The notes beneath the pieces were generated by a model that had not been told where the DNA came from, ran no database searches, and saw only the letters and a list, made by a program, of their open reading frames with translations. A DNA stretch of 64,000 bases from the NCBI GenBank assembly GCA_964017125.1, contig OZ024902.1, positions 56,840,791 through 56,904,790 of the forward strand, written 5' to 3'. The first letter of the stretch is position 1. Each line of letters starts with the position of its first letter. The DNA comes from Flabesymbios commensalis (taxonomy: Eukaryota > Annelida > Polychaeta > Terebellida > Flabelligeridae). Both the position numbers and the translations under genes were made by a program. Of the stretch, positions 1 through 10,556 are shown one piece after another.

Positions 1-117
1 CCATTACGAATTTTTTTCGGCCATTATTGAACTTGTCCGAGAACGGATGAATCATTTAGATGCATAACAAATTTGGGAAGGATACATGAAAAACTTTTCA
101 AGTTATCGCGACCACAA
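1..117. repeat. Left part of an old dispersed repeat, split by a transposon
   Basis: This stretch matches 18,750-18,960: both read 'ggata.atgaaaaact', then 'agttatcgc' and 'ccacaa'. The homology resumes at 1427 ('aatgttaacgccgacgcc' against 'aatgttagcgccgaggc' at 18961). The 1.3-kb element at 118-1423 therefore sits inside an older repeat whose unoccupied version is present in this same window. The family is not recognised. Confidence 0.6.
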
Positions 118-1423
118 GGCCTAAAAAAAATAATTGTTGGTTTCCGATTGCCGACCGACCCTTGACGATGTTTGCGACTCATTAAATTTTATGCCTGTCA
201 AAAATATAAAATAAAATATTGCCGACCATCCGTCGTTAAACGGTTAGGCTACAGCAAACGTAATTTGCAATCTTCTTATAAGAAAACGAGTCTGTTTATC
301 AGCAGCGCAAACTCGGCAATCGTCATGTGTTGTTAGTTTGTTTGGAATAGCTAGCCTCGCATAAGGCTGCCAGGGCCTTTCGTTATTGTCGATCTGTCAC
401 TAGGCTTATCTCCGTCAAGGACCGAATGTATCGCGTGTTTGTTTACAAAATGAAAATACGAAACAGCTCACTTTAAACGCGCTGACGCGCACGCGCATTC
501 ATGGCTGTTCATCGCGGCCCCCTCGCCAGTGCTTACTGCATGACGCTGTCACAAATGCTAATTAATAACGGCAACCACTATGGGTGAACTAAGTAATAGC
601 CATGTGAATCTTCTCAATTTTTAAACTGAAGAAATATCATACTAAAATCTTCTTTATATCAACAACTATTTCATTATTCAAATCAAATTAAAACTACTTG
701 TTTGCCACAGGATTCAGCGTGGCGTTGATTGCGAAAGTTTGACATCCCAACATCTGAAAAAATCCAGCAACATGATTTCAACGGCATCTACAGTAGGCTA
801 TATATCGGAAAACGGCCGATTTTGTGTTTTAGTCACTGGGTGACACGCCAGACTTTGGCAGGCAAGCTAGATGTGAGTTGTGTGTACACTGTAACATCAC
901 TAACATGTGTAAGCCAGAATTTATAACATAGCGGTACACATGTGACAGTAGGGGGCCTATGCTACACACTTTTTGAAGTAGGCCTACTCTGATTGTTGCT
1001 CATATAATCGTAGTTAAATGTTGTAATAAACAAAATTAGGGCCTATAAATATTTTTTTTTCTGGGAAGACTGATCATGTTATTGACTACGCAAAATCACA
1101 AGGTTCCACAAAATTAACTGTGACTGGGCCATTCGTGCAGATTGGTTCTGCATGGCTCTGCCCATAACGATGTCAGCTATTTAAACCTCTCATTTCAATT
1201 CGGGGTTTTAACCTTTTAACTCTTAAATCGTATACATGTTTGCAAAAAAATTGAGGAAAAAGTAATGTAAAAAATAAAATAATAAAATAAAATAATGTTC
1301 CTACCTACCCTGAATAAATTTTAGAAAAAAAATAAAATAAAGAAAAAAAATAAAATAAATTTGCTACCTACCCTGTTCTATTTTCACAACCAATCGGAAA
1401 CCAACAATTATTTTTCTTAGGCC
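118..1423. mobile_element. GGCCTAA-ended non-autonomous DNA transposon, 1.3 kb
   Basis: Terminal inverted repeats of about 34 bp begin GGCCTAA and run to 'tttccgattg' (118-151 and 1390-1423). The flanks carry CAA on both sides (115-117 and 1424-1426), a 3-bp target duplication. Inside the right end are A-rich direct repeats containing 'ctacctaccctg'. No transposase frame is visible, and the 65-codon frame at 729-926 has no recognisable product. A 399-bp relative lies at 32919-33317 with TTA duplicated. Three-base duplications and G-rich ends fit PIF/Harbinger, but that assignment is an inference. Confidence 0.65.
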
Positions 1424-3137
1424 CAAGTAAATGTTAACGCCGACGCCAAACTTCAATTGCCCACTTTTTTAATCAAAATTAAAAGGCGGGCTAAAAATTG
1501 CAAGAGATCAGCCAATCAGTTCAAGTGTCTGGGTGATGTTTTAGATTCTGTTAGGGGTCTAGGGTGGTGGCGATAGTTTTCGCGCACCTAACCGAATACG
1601 GCCCACAGCGTGCACAGAATGGACAGGTCCTATTATGATAGGTATGTCTGAGCCACTTCCGGTTTGAAAAATATATACTTCCGTGTCAATTGCGAATAGG
1701 GAGCATAGAGTATTTAAATCTCAGTTTCTGGGGAAGTTTTCGCGCAGTTGAGTGTATTTTCGCGCACCGCATTGTGTAACAGCGTGGAGACACATGTTGC
1801 ATATATTTTTCATTTAGTTTGTTTCCAAATGGATTTAGGATTCCTTCCGGCACATGTCTGTTTTTATTTCAACATGATACAAACAACTGCAAAAAATTAT
1901 AAAAAAAAGTAATTTTACTGATTTTAAGTTTTAAAACCAAAAAAAAAACGGACTTAAAATAAAAAGGAACTAGATCTATTTTAATGGCGGGTGAAAAAAA
2001 AAAAATTGTCGCGAAACGATGCGATTTTTCTATACGCTGCATTAAAACACCTGTCAACGACTGAAAATCAAAACAAGATAAAAATTTACAAGGTGCGCGA
2101 AAATACCCTCCAACAGTCTACCTCTATGCCATGGCATAACTCAAGTTCAAAGACTCAAGAGTCAGTATGCAACATTTGATTTTGAGGTAGGCCTAGTCTA
2201 GAGTAATGGATGGTATTATGGGCGGGTTAACACCTTTATGCTTCTAGTTCACTCAAAATAATTTTAATAAATATGTTTTTGGTATGGGTAGATAAAGGCA
2301 AATCTTCAGCAATGTCCTGTTGTCATTACTAAGCTGAATATACAATAACAAAGGAGCATGAATTATTTGAATATATTCCGGTTTTACTGCAATTATGGTC
2401 GGCTGCTGCAATTATGGGCTGCTGTTGCTGGTATTATGGGCTGCACTTTGCCGTTGTTGAAAAAGCATGACCGAGGATATAAATAAATTTTTTTCAATAA
2501 AAATAATATTCCTGTATGTGTTTCTGGGTACTTTGAATAAAAAAGGATTAACAATAGTTGAATAATACACCATTTAGTTAAACTGTTACTTTTCGTGATA
2601 TTTTGTTGTCATATTGAGCTTAAAAACACAAAAAAAGCATGTGAAAGGCCATTTTGTGCCTTTTGATTGGTAATAATTTTTTTTTAAGGTTTTATTGTCC
2701 CAAACTAAACATTTATATTGCCAGGAGTATATGGATGATTGAACTTAAAAAAAATCGTGCAAATATTTTTTTTTCTTGGGTAGTATTATTTCTGAAGTTG
2801 CATCGGCCCATAATTGCAGCAATCACAAAATTCTGCTGGTATTATGGGCGATTTGCTAAGGATGTGCTATATGGATATAAATTGACTCAAATGTGAAGAT
2901 TAAAGAGTTTTTGTCAATTAATGACTTCTTATGAACATATAGGCCTATGTTCAATTATTTTAATTTTTCCGAGAATAACAGAATTTAATTTTTGTATGTT
3001 TTTTAACACAATATGATAAAAGGGGCATTTTCAGTTTTTACAAACCGGTGTTAAAGATCTATTTTGATGTGTGGGTGAAGGTTCCCATTTGAATAAAAAT
3101 TTTAGGGATGCATATGTTGGGTAAGACTCGGGATACA
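1424..3137. other. Gene-free AT-rich stretch
   Basis: No gene, RNA or well-bounded repeat is recognised here. The short frames at 1869-2057, 1991-2179 and 2654-2896 are AT-rich and lack recognisable domains. A loose motif 'tattatgggc' recurs at about 2213, 2430 and 2840 without clear periodicity. Confidence 0.5.
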
Positions 3138-3576
3138 GTATGTCCGACGGTGGGGAATGGTCTAAAATGAAAGTTACCTATTTCGGTATCCAGTCAGTCA
3201 ATTCTCAAGCAATTATCATGAAATTTTGTAAACCCTATTTTAGACTTATTTGGCATCGATCCTGAAAATTTCGTAAAAAATATTGGATAGTTCAAAAGTT
3301 AGACCATTTGACATGTAGTAAATGTCCATTATGATGCTCCTCTATAACATGTATAAAACCATTAACTTCATTCCTGTTTATCCTCAGAATTGTGTTACAT
3401 GTCAAATGGTCTAACTTTTGAAATACTTAAATGGAATTTCGCGAAATTTCCAGGGTTGTTGCCAAATGACTAGATAATAATGGTTGCAAGATATCGTGAC
3501 AATCGCTTGAGAATTGACTGACTGGATACCAAAAAGCTAACTTTCATTTTGGACCATCCTCTACCGTGAGACAGAC
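3138..3576. mobile_element. Palindromic MITE, GTCTGTCCGACGG family, copy 1
   Basis: The two halves are near-complete inverted copies: GTATGTCCGACGGTGG at the left is mirrored by 'accgtgagacagac' at the right. The following 'aaaatgaaagtta', 'ggtatccagtcagtcaattctcaagc' core and 'gaaattttgtaa' blocks are mirrored as well. The element is about 440 bp and non-coding. The 92-codon minus frame at 3470-3748 is an accident of the repeat. A TA target, as in Tc1/mariner, is suggested by copy 2. Confidence 0.75.
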
Positions 3577-3918
3577 TATAGATATATGATGGTGAAAAAA
3601 AAATAATGGGAACACACAGGATTGAAATGATGAACTTAGTAGGCCCTATGCAAGAATCGACACTAACACTAGCCCGTTGCCAGTAATAATCACTAAGGGC
3701 CAGTAAATTGCCTGAGATACTGGCCCTGGGGGCCAATAAAAAAATCACACCCCTTTGATACAGTGTACACTGAGGACTATAAAGACGAAGCTAAAGGGCC
3801 AGTAATTATCTGAAGTTACTGGCCCTTTGGGCTACTACCTGGAATCTTTTAGTGTCGATCTCTGCTATGTCAAAAACGCCCATAATTGCCTCAGCCCATG
3901 ATAATACCCTCCATTATA

Positions 3919-4403
3919 GTCTGTCCAACGGTGGAGGACGGTCCAAAATAAAAGTTAGTTTTTCGGTATCCAGTCAGTCAATTCTCAAGCGATTTTCATG
4001 AAATTTTGTAAACCCTATTTTCTAGCCATTTGGCATCGATTCTGAAAATTTTGTAAACAAATATTGTATAGTTCAAAAGTTAGACCATTTGACATGTAGT
4101 CTAGTAAATGTCTATTTATGACGCTCCTCCAGGCTCTATAACATATATAAACCCATTAACTTCCATTCAGGTTTATGTTCAGATTTGTGTTACATGTCAG
4201 ATGGTCTAACGTTAACTTTTGTAATGCTCAATGGAATTTCGCGAAATTTTCAGGGTTGTTGCCAAATGACTAGGATTTAACCTAGATGATAACGGTTACA
4301 AAATTTCGTGACAATCGCTTGAGAATTGACTGACTAGATCTAGGCCTACTGGATACCCAAAAGCTAACTTTCATTTTGGATCATCCTCCACCGTCGGTCA
4401 GAC
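3919..4403. mobile_element. Palindromic MITE, GTCTGTCCGACGG family, copy 2
   Basis: Same fold-back structure as the copy at 3138. The ends GTCTGTCCAACGGTGG and CCACCGTCGGTCAGAC are flanked by TA on each side (3917-3918 and 4404-4405). This matches the target choice of Tc1/mariner-like transposons. It is non-coding. Confidence 0.75.
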
Positions 4404-4429
4404 TACCCCCTAGCCCTGACCCTACTCCA

Positions 4430-4498
4430 AGTCTCTAGTCTAGACTAGAAGCCTAGTCTAGAGTAGACCTAGCTAGGCCTAGGAGGCTAGGGGCCTAA
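4430..4498. repeat. CTAG-rich low-complexity tract
   Basis: The tract consists largely of overlapping 'ctagtctagactag' and 'taggcctagg' words, which are self-complementary. A similar but sparser stretch is at 5280-5420. No function is apparent. Confidence 0.5.
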
Positions 4499-4499
4499 A

Positions 4500-5278
4500 G
4501 TCTGTCCGACGGTGGAGAATGGTCCAAAATGAAAGTCAGCTTTTTGGTATCCAGTTCAAAAATACAGCATGAAACCTATCAAAAATGATATTCACCTGTT
4601 CTATGTTCCATTTGGCATTTAAATTATCCATAAAATTTATGTTATCCAACATATTGTCGCTTTAATCCTCCTTTTTAACTTTTTGCCGACAGCTTTCAAC
4701 TGTCACGGCTGCTATTTTAAATGTGATACCTTGAACCATGGAAGCGTCACTATGGCAACGATCCTGAACGGATCATTCTAAATTTTTTGGAGGGGTGCTT
4801 TTAATTCACCAAGCACTTGCTGACATGACTCTTGCGCGCTTCACTTTTGCAGTACAAGCTAGACATATATAACGTTCTTTATGAGCGCCGAGGCCGATAT
4901 AGCGCTATAAATATGGACAAAAATAAGCCACAAAAACAACCGACCATTGGGGCTAGTTGCAACTACACTGAACACCCCCGCCGGTTTTCTGAAGTGAGCT
5001 CGTCCAAATGGTAAGTGATAAAATGCTTAGACTTAGTAAACCACCGGCGCTTATGTTATGGTGTTACAGAGGCGAGATTAAAACGGCTGATTAATAAATT
5101 AAGTGCGCGAGTATTGACAGTTTTTTTATAAAAATAAATGCCAAATGGGATTTTTAATACACCAATCCCATTTTTGTAATTTATAATGCAATATTCATAT
5201 TGAGTAGGCCTAGACTAGTCTGAATAAGTGGAAAAAAGCTCACTTTCATTTTGGACAATTCCTCACCGTCGGACAGAC
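4500..5278. mobile_element. GTCTGTCCGACGG family, copy 3, with a different interior
   Basis: About 58 bp at each end match copies 1 and 2 (GTCTGTCCGACGG...'aaaatgaaagt' at the left, its mirror ending 'ggacagac' at the right). The 660 bp between them are unrelated to the other copies and include an X-box and an exon-like frame with a consensus splice donor. Inner inverted words 'catttggcattt' (about 4608) and 'aaatgccaaatg' (about 5136) suggest further nesting. Either this is one element that captured host DNA, or two ends landed independently around a host segment. Confidence 0.55.
4746..4759 (+). promoter_or_regulatory. Candidate RFX X-box
   Basis: GTCACTATGGCAAC fits the X-box pattern RYYNYY-N(1-3)-RRNRAC exactly. 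It lies 154 bases upstream of the candidate ATG at 4913, a distance common for RFX-controlled cilium genes. A 14-mer of this degeneracy also arises by chance, so the site is only suggestive. Confidence 0.35.
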
Positions 5279-5544
5279 TTAGTCTTTAGACTTTAGTCTA
5301 GATCTACCATCTTTTGTTTGGACGTTTTTATAATTTAGGCCTAATGTTACTAGTCTAATAGTCTACTACGACTACGTTAGCTCAGATTTTGATGCTAGAG
5401 CCTAGACTAGGCCTAGCACAGCATTTTTCTTGCTCAGCCTCAGTGATTGAGTGAAAACTATGCCATGGAATGCGCCGGGTTATGCGGTCAAATATTTCTT
5501 TTACTTTCAGCATGTCTGCAGTGGAGAAAAAAGGCTCAGCATAA
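4913..5544 (+). CDS. Candidate two-exon micro-gene, 43 residues, unknown
   Basis: Exon 1 (4913-5010) starts at ATG, begins MDKNKPQKQPTIG, and ends at a strong donor (AATG|GTAAGT). A good acceptor with a pyrimidine tract (TTCTTTTACTTTCAG) ends at 5510. Reading on in frame gives C-MSAVEKKGSA and a TAA at 5542-5544. The 500-base intron has GT..AG ends. The product would be hydrophilic and lysine-rich, with no membrane segment. The family is not recognised. An X-box lies upstream. Against the call: exon 1 lies inside a MITE pair, the product is very short, and no poly(A) signal is obvious. Exon 1 could instead join a more distant exon. Confidence 0.25.
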
Positions 5545-5735
5545 TTTTATTGGACAATTTTAAAATTTATTTTATCTACCTAGACTACATTAGTTGTGTG
5601 AGACCTTAAAAGTGAAATTACGTTTTTCACGTTTCAATGTCACGAACGGACACGGCCACGCCGGCATATTATAATGAAAGTAAGAACACCTAAAGACAAA
5701 AGTTTATTTGGGAAATCTCATCATTTTGATCTTAC

Positions 5736-5850
5736 CAACTTTCCCCTTTTGTGGATCAATGTATGGGGTATCAGAGTAAGGTCGTACTGCAGTAATAATC
5801 GACGCCCTTCGGACGACTTGTAACCCACTCCTGCACATCAACGACGCCAT
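5736..5850 (-). CDS. Candidate first exon of a mitochondrial protein
   Basis: On the minus strand an ATG at 5850 in a good context (ACAAAAATGGCG) opens 38 codons beginning MASLMCRSGLQVVRRAS and continuing through AVRPYS to DPQKGKV. The segment is rich in arginine, serine and alanine with no acid for about 25 residues, and RPYS resembles a presequence cleavage site. A consensus donor (GTTG|GTAAGAT) follows after one base of the next codon. If unspliced, the frame adds 16 residues to a TAA at 5704-5706. No matching downstream exon was found at lower coordinates, and the family is not recognised. Confidence 0.3.
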
Positions 5851-6017
5851 TTTTGTTACTGAACAAATATCTCGGCAAGGTCTCATGCAGCGAGTCAAAT
5901 GTGAAATTTAGGGAATAACGAAAATTGGAATTGGAAGACAACAAATATTTTCTTCCAGCTTATTATTATTGATGGTTTTAGTCTGAAATCATCACTGATG
6001 AATCAGGTGTGAATTAA

Positions 6018-7122
6018 AGGGACTCAATCAGGCAAAAATCTTCAAAAATTCGGTGATTTTATTTTGGCTTCTTAACTCATAGCAGTCTGGCCGTTTTGAC
6101 ATAGGACGTCTGTGTGGTCTGGCCATTTTTGTGATTTTGGGACATAATGTCTTACTTTTATTATAAATTTAGAATTATGGCATATGTATTTCCCATACAC
6201 CATAGGAACACACATACAATATATATCCAGAATACATTTCATTTAAACGGCCAATGTGATGTTGCCATGGCAACCGACAGCCATTTGAATATGCTAATTA
6301 GGTGGTCAAATTTTCGGAAATTTTGTTTAAAAATGGTATTTTTGTAATTCACGGAGATTCAGGAGTACAACATTACATCAATTCACATAAAATATATTAA
6401 AATACATCACAAATGGTTCGAAGAAGCATTCAATAGGTCTTCATAAACAAAATAATAGGGTGAATAAGTTATTACCATGGGATTTAGCAATCTTTCTAAA
6501 AAAAATTGAGATGCATACTGGTTTTCAAATTTTGAGATTCACTAAGTTTGACATTCCCAACTCATCTGGGAAATAACAAAAGCCTCGTATTCATCTGAGC
6601 CTGGAGCTCGATTTTTATTTCGGAAACAGTTGTGATGCAAATAAGTCAACTCTTTATGTTCCAGGATACCCATACTTGGTTCATAGTTGCGCAAGTGATG
6701 TCATTTGGTGAATGGCTAAGCATTATTGCCAGGTCCGAGCTGGGCTCGGACCTAGACTGCAGCGTCATAAATACCAGGTCCGAGCTGGACTCGGACCTAG
6801 ACTGCTATGAGTTAATATGACCATATGATGTAAACATGTCCATAGACTAGAGCTGCAAAAGTTTTTAATTTTTGTGCCGCGCATTCACCAGTTAGGCTAG
6901 ATACAGAGACGAAATTCGCCCATTTCTTATTTTGGACATGCATGTCCGAAATAAGAAATCGGGAATTTCGGCTCTATATCTAGCCTAACTGGTGAATGCG
7001 CGGCACAAAAATTAAAAGCGTTTGCAGTTCTAGTCTATGGACATGTTTACATCATATGGTCATATTAAGAAGCCAAAATAAAATCACCGATTTTTTAAAG
7101 ATTTTAGCCTGATTGAGTCCCT
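6018..7122. mobile_element. TTAA fold-back transposon, non-autonomous, 1.1 kb
   Basis: The ends are inverted copies of about 60 bp: 'agggactcaatcaggc' followed by 'attttattttggcttctta', mirrored at 7063-7122. TTAA flanks both sides (6014-6017 and 7123-7126). Inside is a second, tighter fold-back (6813-7066) whose arms of about 125 bp meet at 'ggacatgcatgtcc'. Relatives are at 8775-8970 (one half) and 31533-33465. TTAA targets are used by piggyBac and Kolobok transposons. No coding frame is seen. Confidence 0.75.
6728..6806. repeat. Duplicated 23-bp palindrome
   Basis: AGGTCCGAGC-TGG-GCTCGGACCT is a perfect 10-bp inverted repeat with a 3-base loop. About 45 bp later comes a second copy (AGGTCCGAG-CTGGA-CTCGGACCT), also followed by 'agactgc'. 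Both lie inside the TTAA element. They would form stable hairpins. Confidence 0.7.
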
Positions 7123-7126
7123 TTAA

Positions 7127-8770
7127 AGAGGTCCAAATAGTCCTGATATATTTGTAGATTTTTTAAATGATCTCAGAGCCTATCTTAATGAAAAATGTGG
7201 AATTGTTGTAAATGATAAGATTCTCCTGCTTGGGCTAATTGGGCTGATGATTTAATTATGGTGTCAAATTCAATAGATCTAGATTTCCAGAACTCATTGA
7301 TAACATTTTTAAGTATTGTAACTTGTTACTGCTGATGATTAAATTATGGTGTCAAATTCAATAGAAGATTTGCAGAACTCATTGATAACCTTTTTAAGTA
7401 TTGTTCAAAGTGGCAATTACTAATTGTGAAAAAAATTGAGTATTTGGCAAGAAACTTTAAATTGATGTAGGCCTACACTATTTCTTCAATGGATTACAGA
7501 ATTGAAACTACAACACAATACAAATAGGTTTTTGGGTTGTATTTTTCAATCAAACCAAATTATTTTTAAAGAACATTTAAGTCATAGGGGGGAGGGGGGG
7601 GGCTACTCTCCCAAAAGCAAGTAAAGCTAGGGACGCACCATTTGATATCTATGGGGGGGGCTAGAGTTTTTGTTGCTTGCAAACTTTTTTTTCACCTCCG
7701 AGAGAAAACAAGCTTTTTTTTTGGCGATCAACGTCCAACAATTTTTTTTTTATGTTTTGTCGAAGAAAATTTTTATCGTATGCTTTCCCTATTATCTGAT
7801 TATGTACGTTACCATTTGGTGTTTTTTCTGGTGAACATATTTTTCATCAATTTCGACAGCAAACTTTTTTTTTCTGCTCACATTTTCAACACACTTTTTT
7901 TTCTGACTTTTGTGGCGACAAACTATTTTTTTCAATTTTTTTCTAGCACCCCCACCCCCCCCCCCCAAGATATCAAATGGTGCGTTCCCTACATATAAAG
8001 TACAAAATGACTGTGTAGCCTATCTTCAGGACACCCTCCACCTGAACTTCAAATTATTTAAAAATAATTGTACCCCCCCCCCCCCTATTATTGAGTAGGG
8101 GCCTATGGGAGTGAAATGTGGTCAGTTGGAATAAATCATGGTGCTGATATATTTTTCAAGTACAATTTATTAAAAGAACACTTAAAAATCTCAAACCCCT
8201 CAGTTTAACTGTTCGCGGTGAGGTGCATGGGAGAGTACCCCCTGTCAATAAAATTAATACTTAGATCGAATATTGGTTGAGATTGGCAATTGCTCGATGA
8301 CTATAACAAAAAGTATGTTTGATGCATTATGTATACATTGGACAACCTAGCTAGTTGGAACTATAACTTGGGTTACACGTAGGCCTACACTTGAGAAAAA
8401 TACTCTTTAATCACGAACTATATCTCTAGATATGTGAATCAATCTCATTGAGGCAACACAAAGATATTAAACACCATATTCTTGATCGAGAGTTATAAAT
8501 CATATCATTCCTGTCCTAAATTCAGAATGGTCAGAATAATCCAAAATTAATGACTTACCAGTTATTTAAGTTATTTAAATTACAACTCAAGTGTGAAACC
8601 TATCTCCGACACACATTTTATTCTCAAAAATATACTAAAATAAACTTGGATAGTAGGGTTGCCGATTGATTTTTTTTAATAATAACATCAAATGCACCTT
8701 GTGTTTGTTAATATTAGATTTATGTTGAGGTAAAATATTTTCAGGCTCTCTTAAGACAGATGTTAACGTG
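7127..8770 (+). mobile_element. Worn LINE fragment (reverse transcriptase to 3' part)
   Basis: Fragments in shifting frames read like the RT of a CR1/L2 or Jockey-type LINE: SPDIFVDFLNDLRAYLNEK near 7150, then a decayed 'WADDL' box, QNSL..F(L)KYCSKWQ near 7400, YGSEMWSVGINHGADIF near 8110 and a poorly preserved tail. A segment around the ADD box appears duplicated (7247-7290 and 7338-7370). A MITE interrupts it at 7630-7989 and G/C homopolymers flank that. It has many stops and frameshifts, is 5' truncated and is certainly inactive. Confidence 0.6.
7630..7989. mobile_element. GGGAACGCACC-ended MITE, 360 bp
   Basis: Inverted ends GGGACGCACCATTTGATATC and its mirror ending 'gatatcaaatggtgcgttccc' are flanked by TA (7628-7629 and 7990-7991). 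The interior is T-rich with G or C homopolymers next to the ends. The 118-codon frame at 7642-7998 is phenylalanine-rich low complexity and not a gene. A TA target suggests Tc1/mariner mobilisation. Confidence 0.75.
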
Positions 8771-8774
8771 TTCT

Positions 8775-8970
8775 TGAAGGGACTGGCCCAGGCTAGAATC
8801 ATAAAAATCGGTGATTTTATTTTGGCTTCTTAATATGACCATATGATGTAAACATGTCCATAGACTAGAAATGCAAAAGTTTTTTTTTAATTTTTATGCT
8901 GCGCATTCACCAGCTAGACTAGATATAGAGACGAAATTCCCGTATTTCTAATTTTTGACATGGTTGTAGT
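8775..8970. mobile_element. Half copy of the TTAA fold-back element
   Basis: This stretch matches one arm of the element at 6018-7122: 'agggactggcccaggct', then 'ggtgattttattttggcttctta', 'atatgaccatatgatgtaaacatgtcc' and a segment ending in 'cccgtatttct'. The mirror arm is absent. It is a truncated or recombined copy. Confidence 0.65.
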
Positions 8971-8975
8971 GCATT

Positions 8976-9671
8976 AAGGGTTCAACTGAGAGGGGCAAGG
9001 TGATGTAACATCCTGCTTCTTATGCAATGGTAAATGTGTGAAGTTAACTTTTGTTAGCACCTTTTGTGTGCTAGAGAAATATCAGCACCTGTACATTGAA
9101 ATTGGTAAACTACAATGATTCAACAACTCATAAATATATCATAAAAAATTGTAGACACAAATAATTTTTACGCAAATCAGACAATTTTTTTGGTAAAATT
9201 TATTCCGTTGGTGATACTGTTTATGATACGTTTATGATATTTAATGACTACAAAATTAATAAATTGGTAAAATATAAAAATATTACATAATCGTTTTTAC
9301 CGCTGGATTATTTCTATATTATTTTTCATTCCTAACGTTAGTCAATGTAATAATAGTAATAAATGACACAATTATACAGTACCGGAGCATTTTATCCAGC
9401 GTCTTAAGCCTACTTCCGAAAATTATCTGAAATTACATAAATTATATAAAACGGCAACCAGACTCTATTGGAAAATTGTGGTCTGTGCAACGAAATCTCG
9501 CTTTACATCATCGCTGGTGATATGATAGCATTTGAGCATAGTTTATTTACATGGGCTTCTAAGGAGAAATTGGAATCGAATATTTTTTCGAGGTAAAACG
9601 AATATTTTTTCGAGGTAAAACGAATACAGTTATCCACAGCCTCGATGTGGACGTCACAGCTACTGCTTAAC
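8976..9671. other. Gene-free stretch
   Basis: No gene is recognised. A 22-bp direct duplication ('gaatattttttcgaggtaaaac') lies at about 9578-9622. The rest is AT-rich and unassigned. Confidence 0.45.
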
Positions 9672-9768
9672 CAGCAAACACGAGATGCTGCACAAATGAT
9701 GTGTTAATGTTGGCCCGCTGTCTGCGAATCATTAGCCCAGCATTGGGTCAGCCCCTCGTGTTTGCTGC
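9672..9768. mobile_element. Short CAGCAAACAC-ended MITE, copy 1
   Basis: About 97 bp bounded by 'cagcaaacacgag' and its mirror 'ctcgtgtttgctg', with 'ttggcccgctgtctgcgaatcattagcccagca' between. Three relatives lie at 10450, 32500 and 60175. They share a central TGGNCCA..GTCTTCGAC or GTCGAAGAC core. Confidence 0.6.
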
Positions 9769-9863
9769 AGGGATACAGCAGCCCTGCAATTTTTAAATGA
9801 ATTAAAAAAGAACGATTATTTCCAGAGTATCGACAGCGTGTTGCTCTTTATGCAGCGTGTCGG

Positions 9864-9904
9864 AGATATTAGTAGCGTAGCGGCGATATTAGTAGCGTAG
9901 CGGC
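9864..9904. repeat. Two 19-bp direct repeats
   Basis: 'gatattagtagcgtagcgg' occurs twice in a row. It lies in a 111-codon minus frame (9869-10204) that has no recognisable domain and is not called as a gene. Confidence 0.6.
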
Positions 9905-10449
9905 ATCAGAACTCAGCGTGTCGGCCCCACACGCTAAAAGAACCTGGTTAGGTAGGATACAGAAACGAGATATTTTGGTTGCAAGATATAGGTCAAACGG
10001 GTAGGGTCGAAGGTCATATTGTAATATACTTTTATTTCGAGTGGAATTAATTTTCGCGCAAGGACCGTGAGCGCGAAACCATATTCCAAGCGAAATATTG
10101 TTCACCACATTAGTGTTTCGTGAACTTTGGGAGTGGGTTTTAAAGGGTGTGACTGACGCTGTGCAGTCGACCGTGGTTATGTAATCCTTTCTTGCGATGG
10201 TCACGCTAACTTGTGAAAGTTTAAGTCCTAGGACTCATATTTAAATGACTGAATGACAACGGCTGAATGACAACATATGAAATATATTTTTATTATGACA
10301 AAAAAACATAACTCGATACCAATATTTTTTATTTTACTCCCATTTTATTCTAAACCTGCTTGTACAAAGGCCTTGATAACAGGTATATTTTCTGTTCGAT
10401 TTATTTGATGACTGCTATTAATCAGCGGGCTCAATGGGTTTAATAATAG

Positions 10450-10556
10450 ATGTCTTGATGTCACGAGACGTTGATCCAGTGCTGGCGTGATACTGGGCCA
10501 GCGTCGAAGACAGTGGGCCAGCATTTCCTCAACACTAGATCAACGCATTGTGTTCA
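10450..10556. mobile_element. Short CAAACAC-family MITE, copy 2
   Basis: The segment carries 'ctgggccagcgtcgaagacagtgggccagc' as its core, with imperfect outer arms 'gttgatccagtg' and 'cactagatcaac'. The core and spacing match the copies at 9672 and 60175, though the outermost ends have drifted. Confidence 0.5.

Noticed and set aside
7642-7998. 118-codon open frame
   Set aside because: It is phenylalanine-rich low complexity and coincides with a MITE whose ends and TA target are clear.
9869-10204. 111-codon minus frame
   Set aside because: It has no recognisable domain, starts in direct repeats and lacks splice or promoter support.
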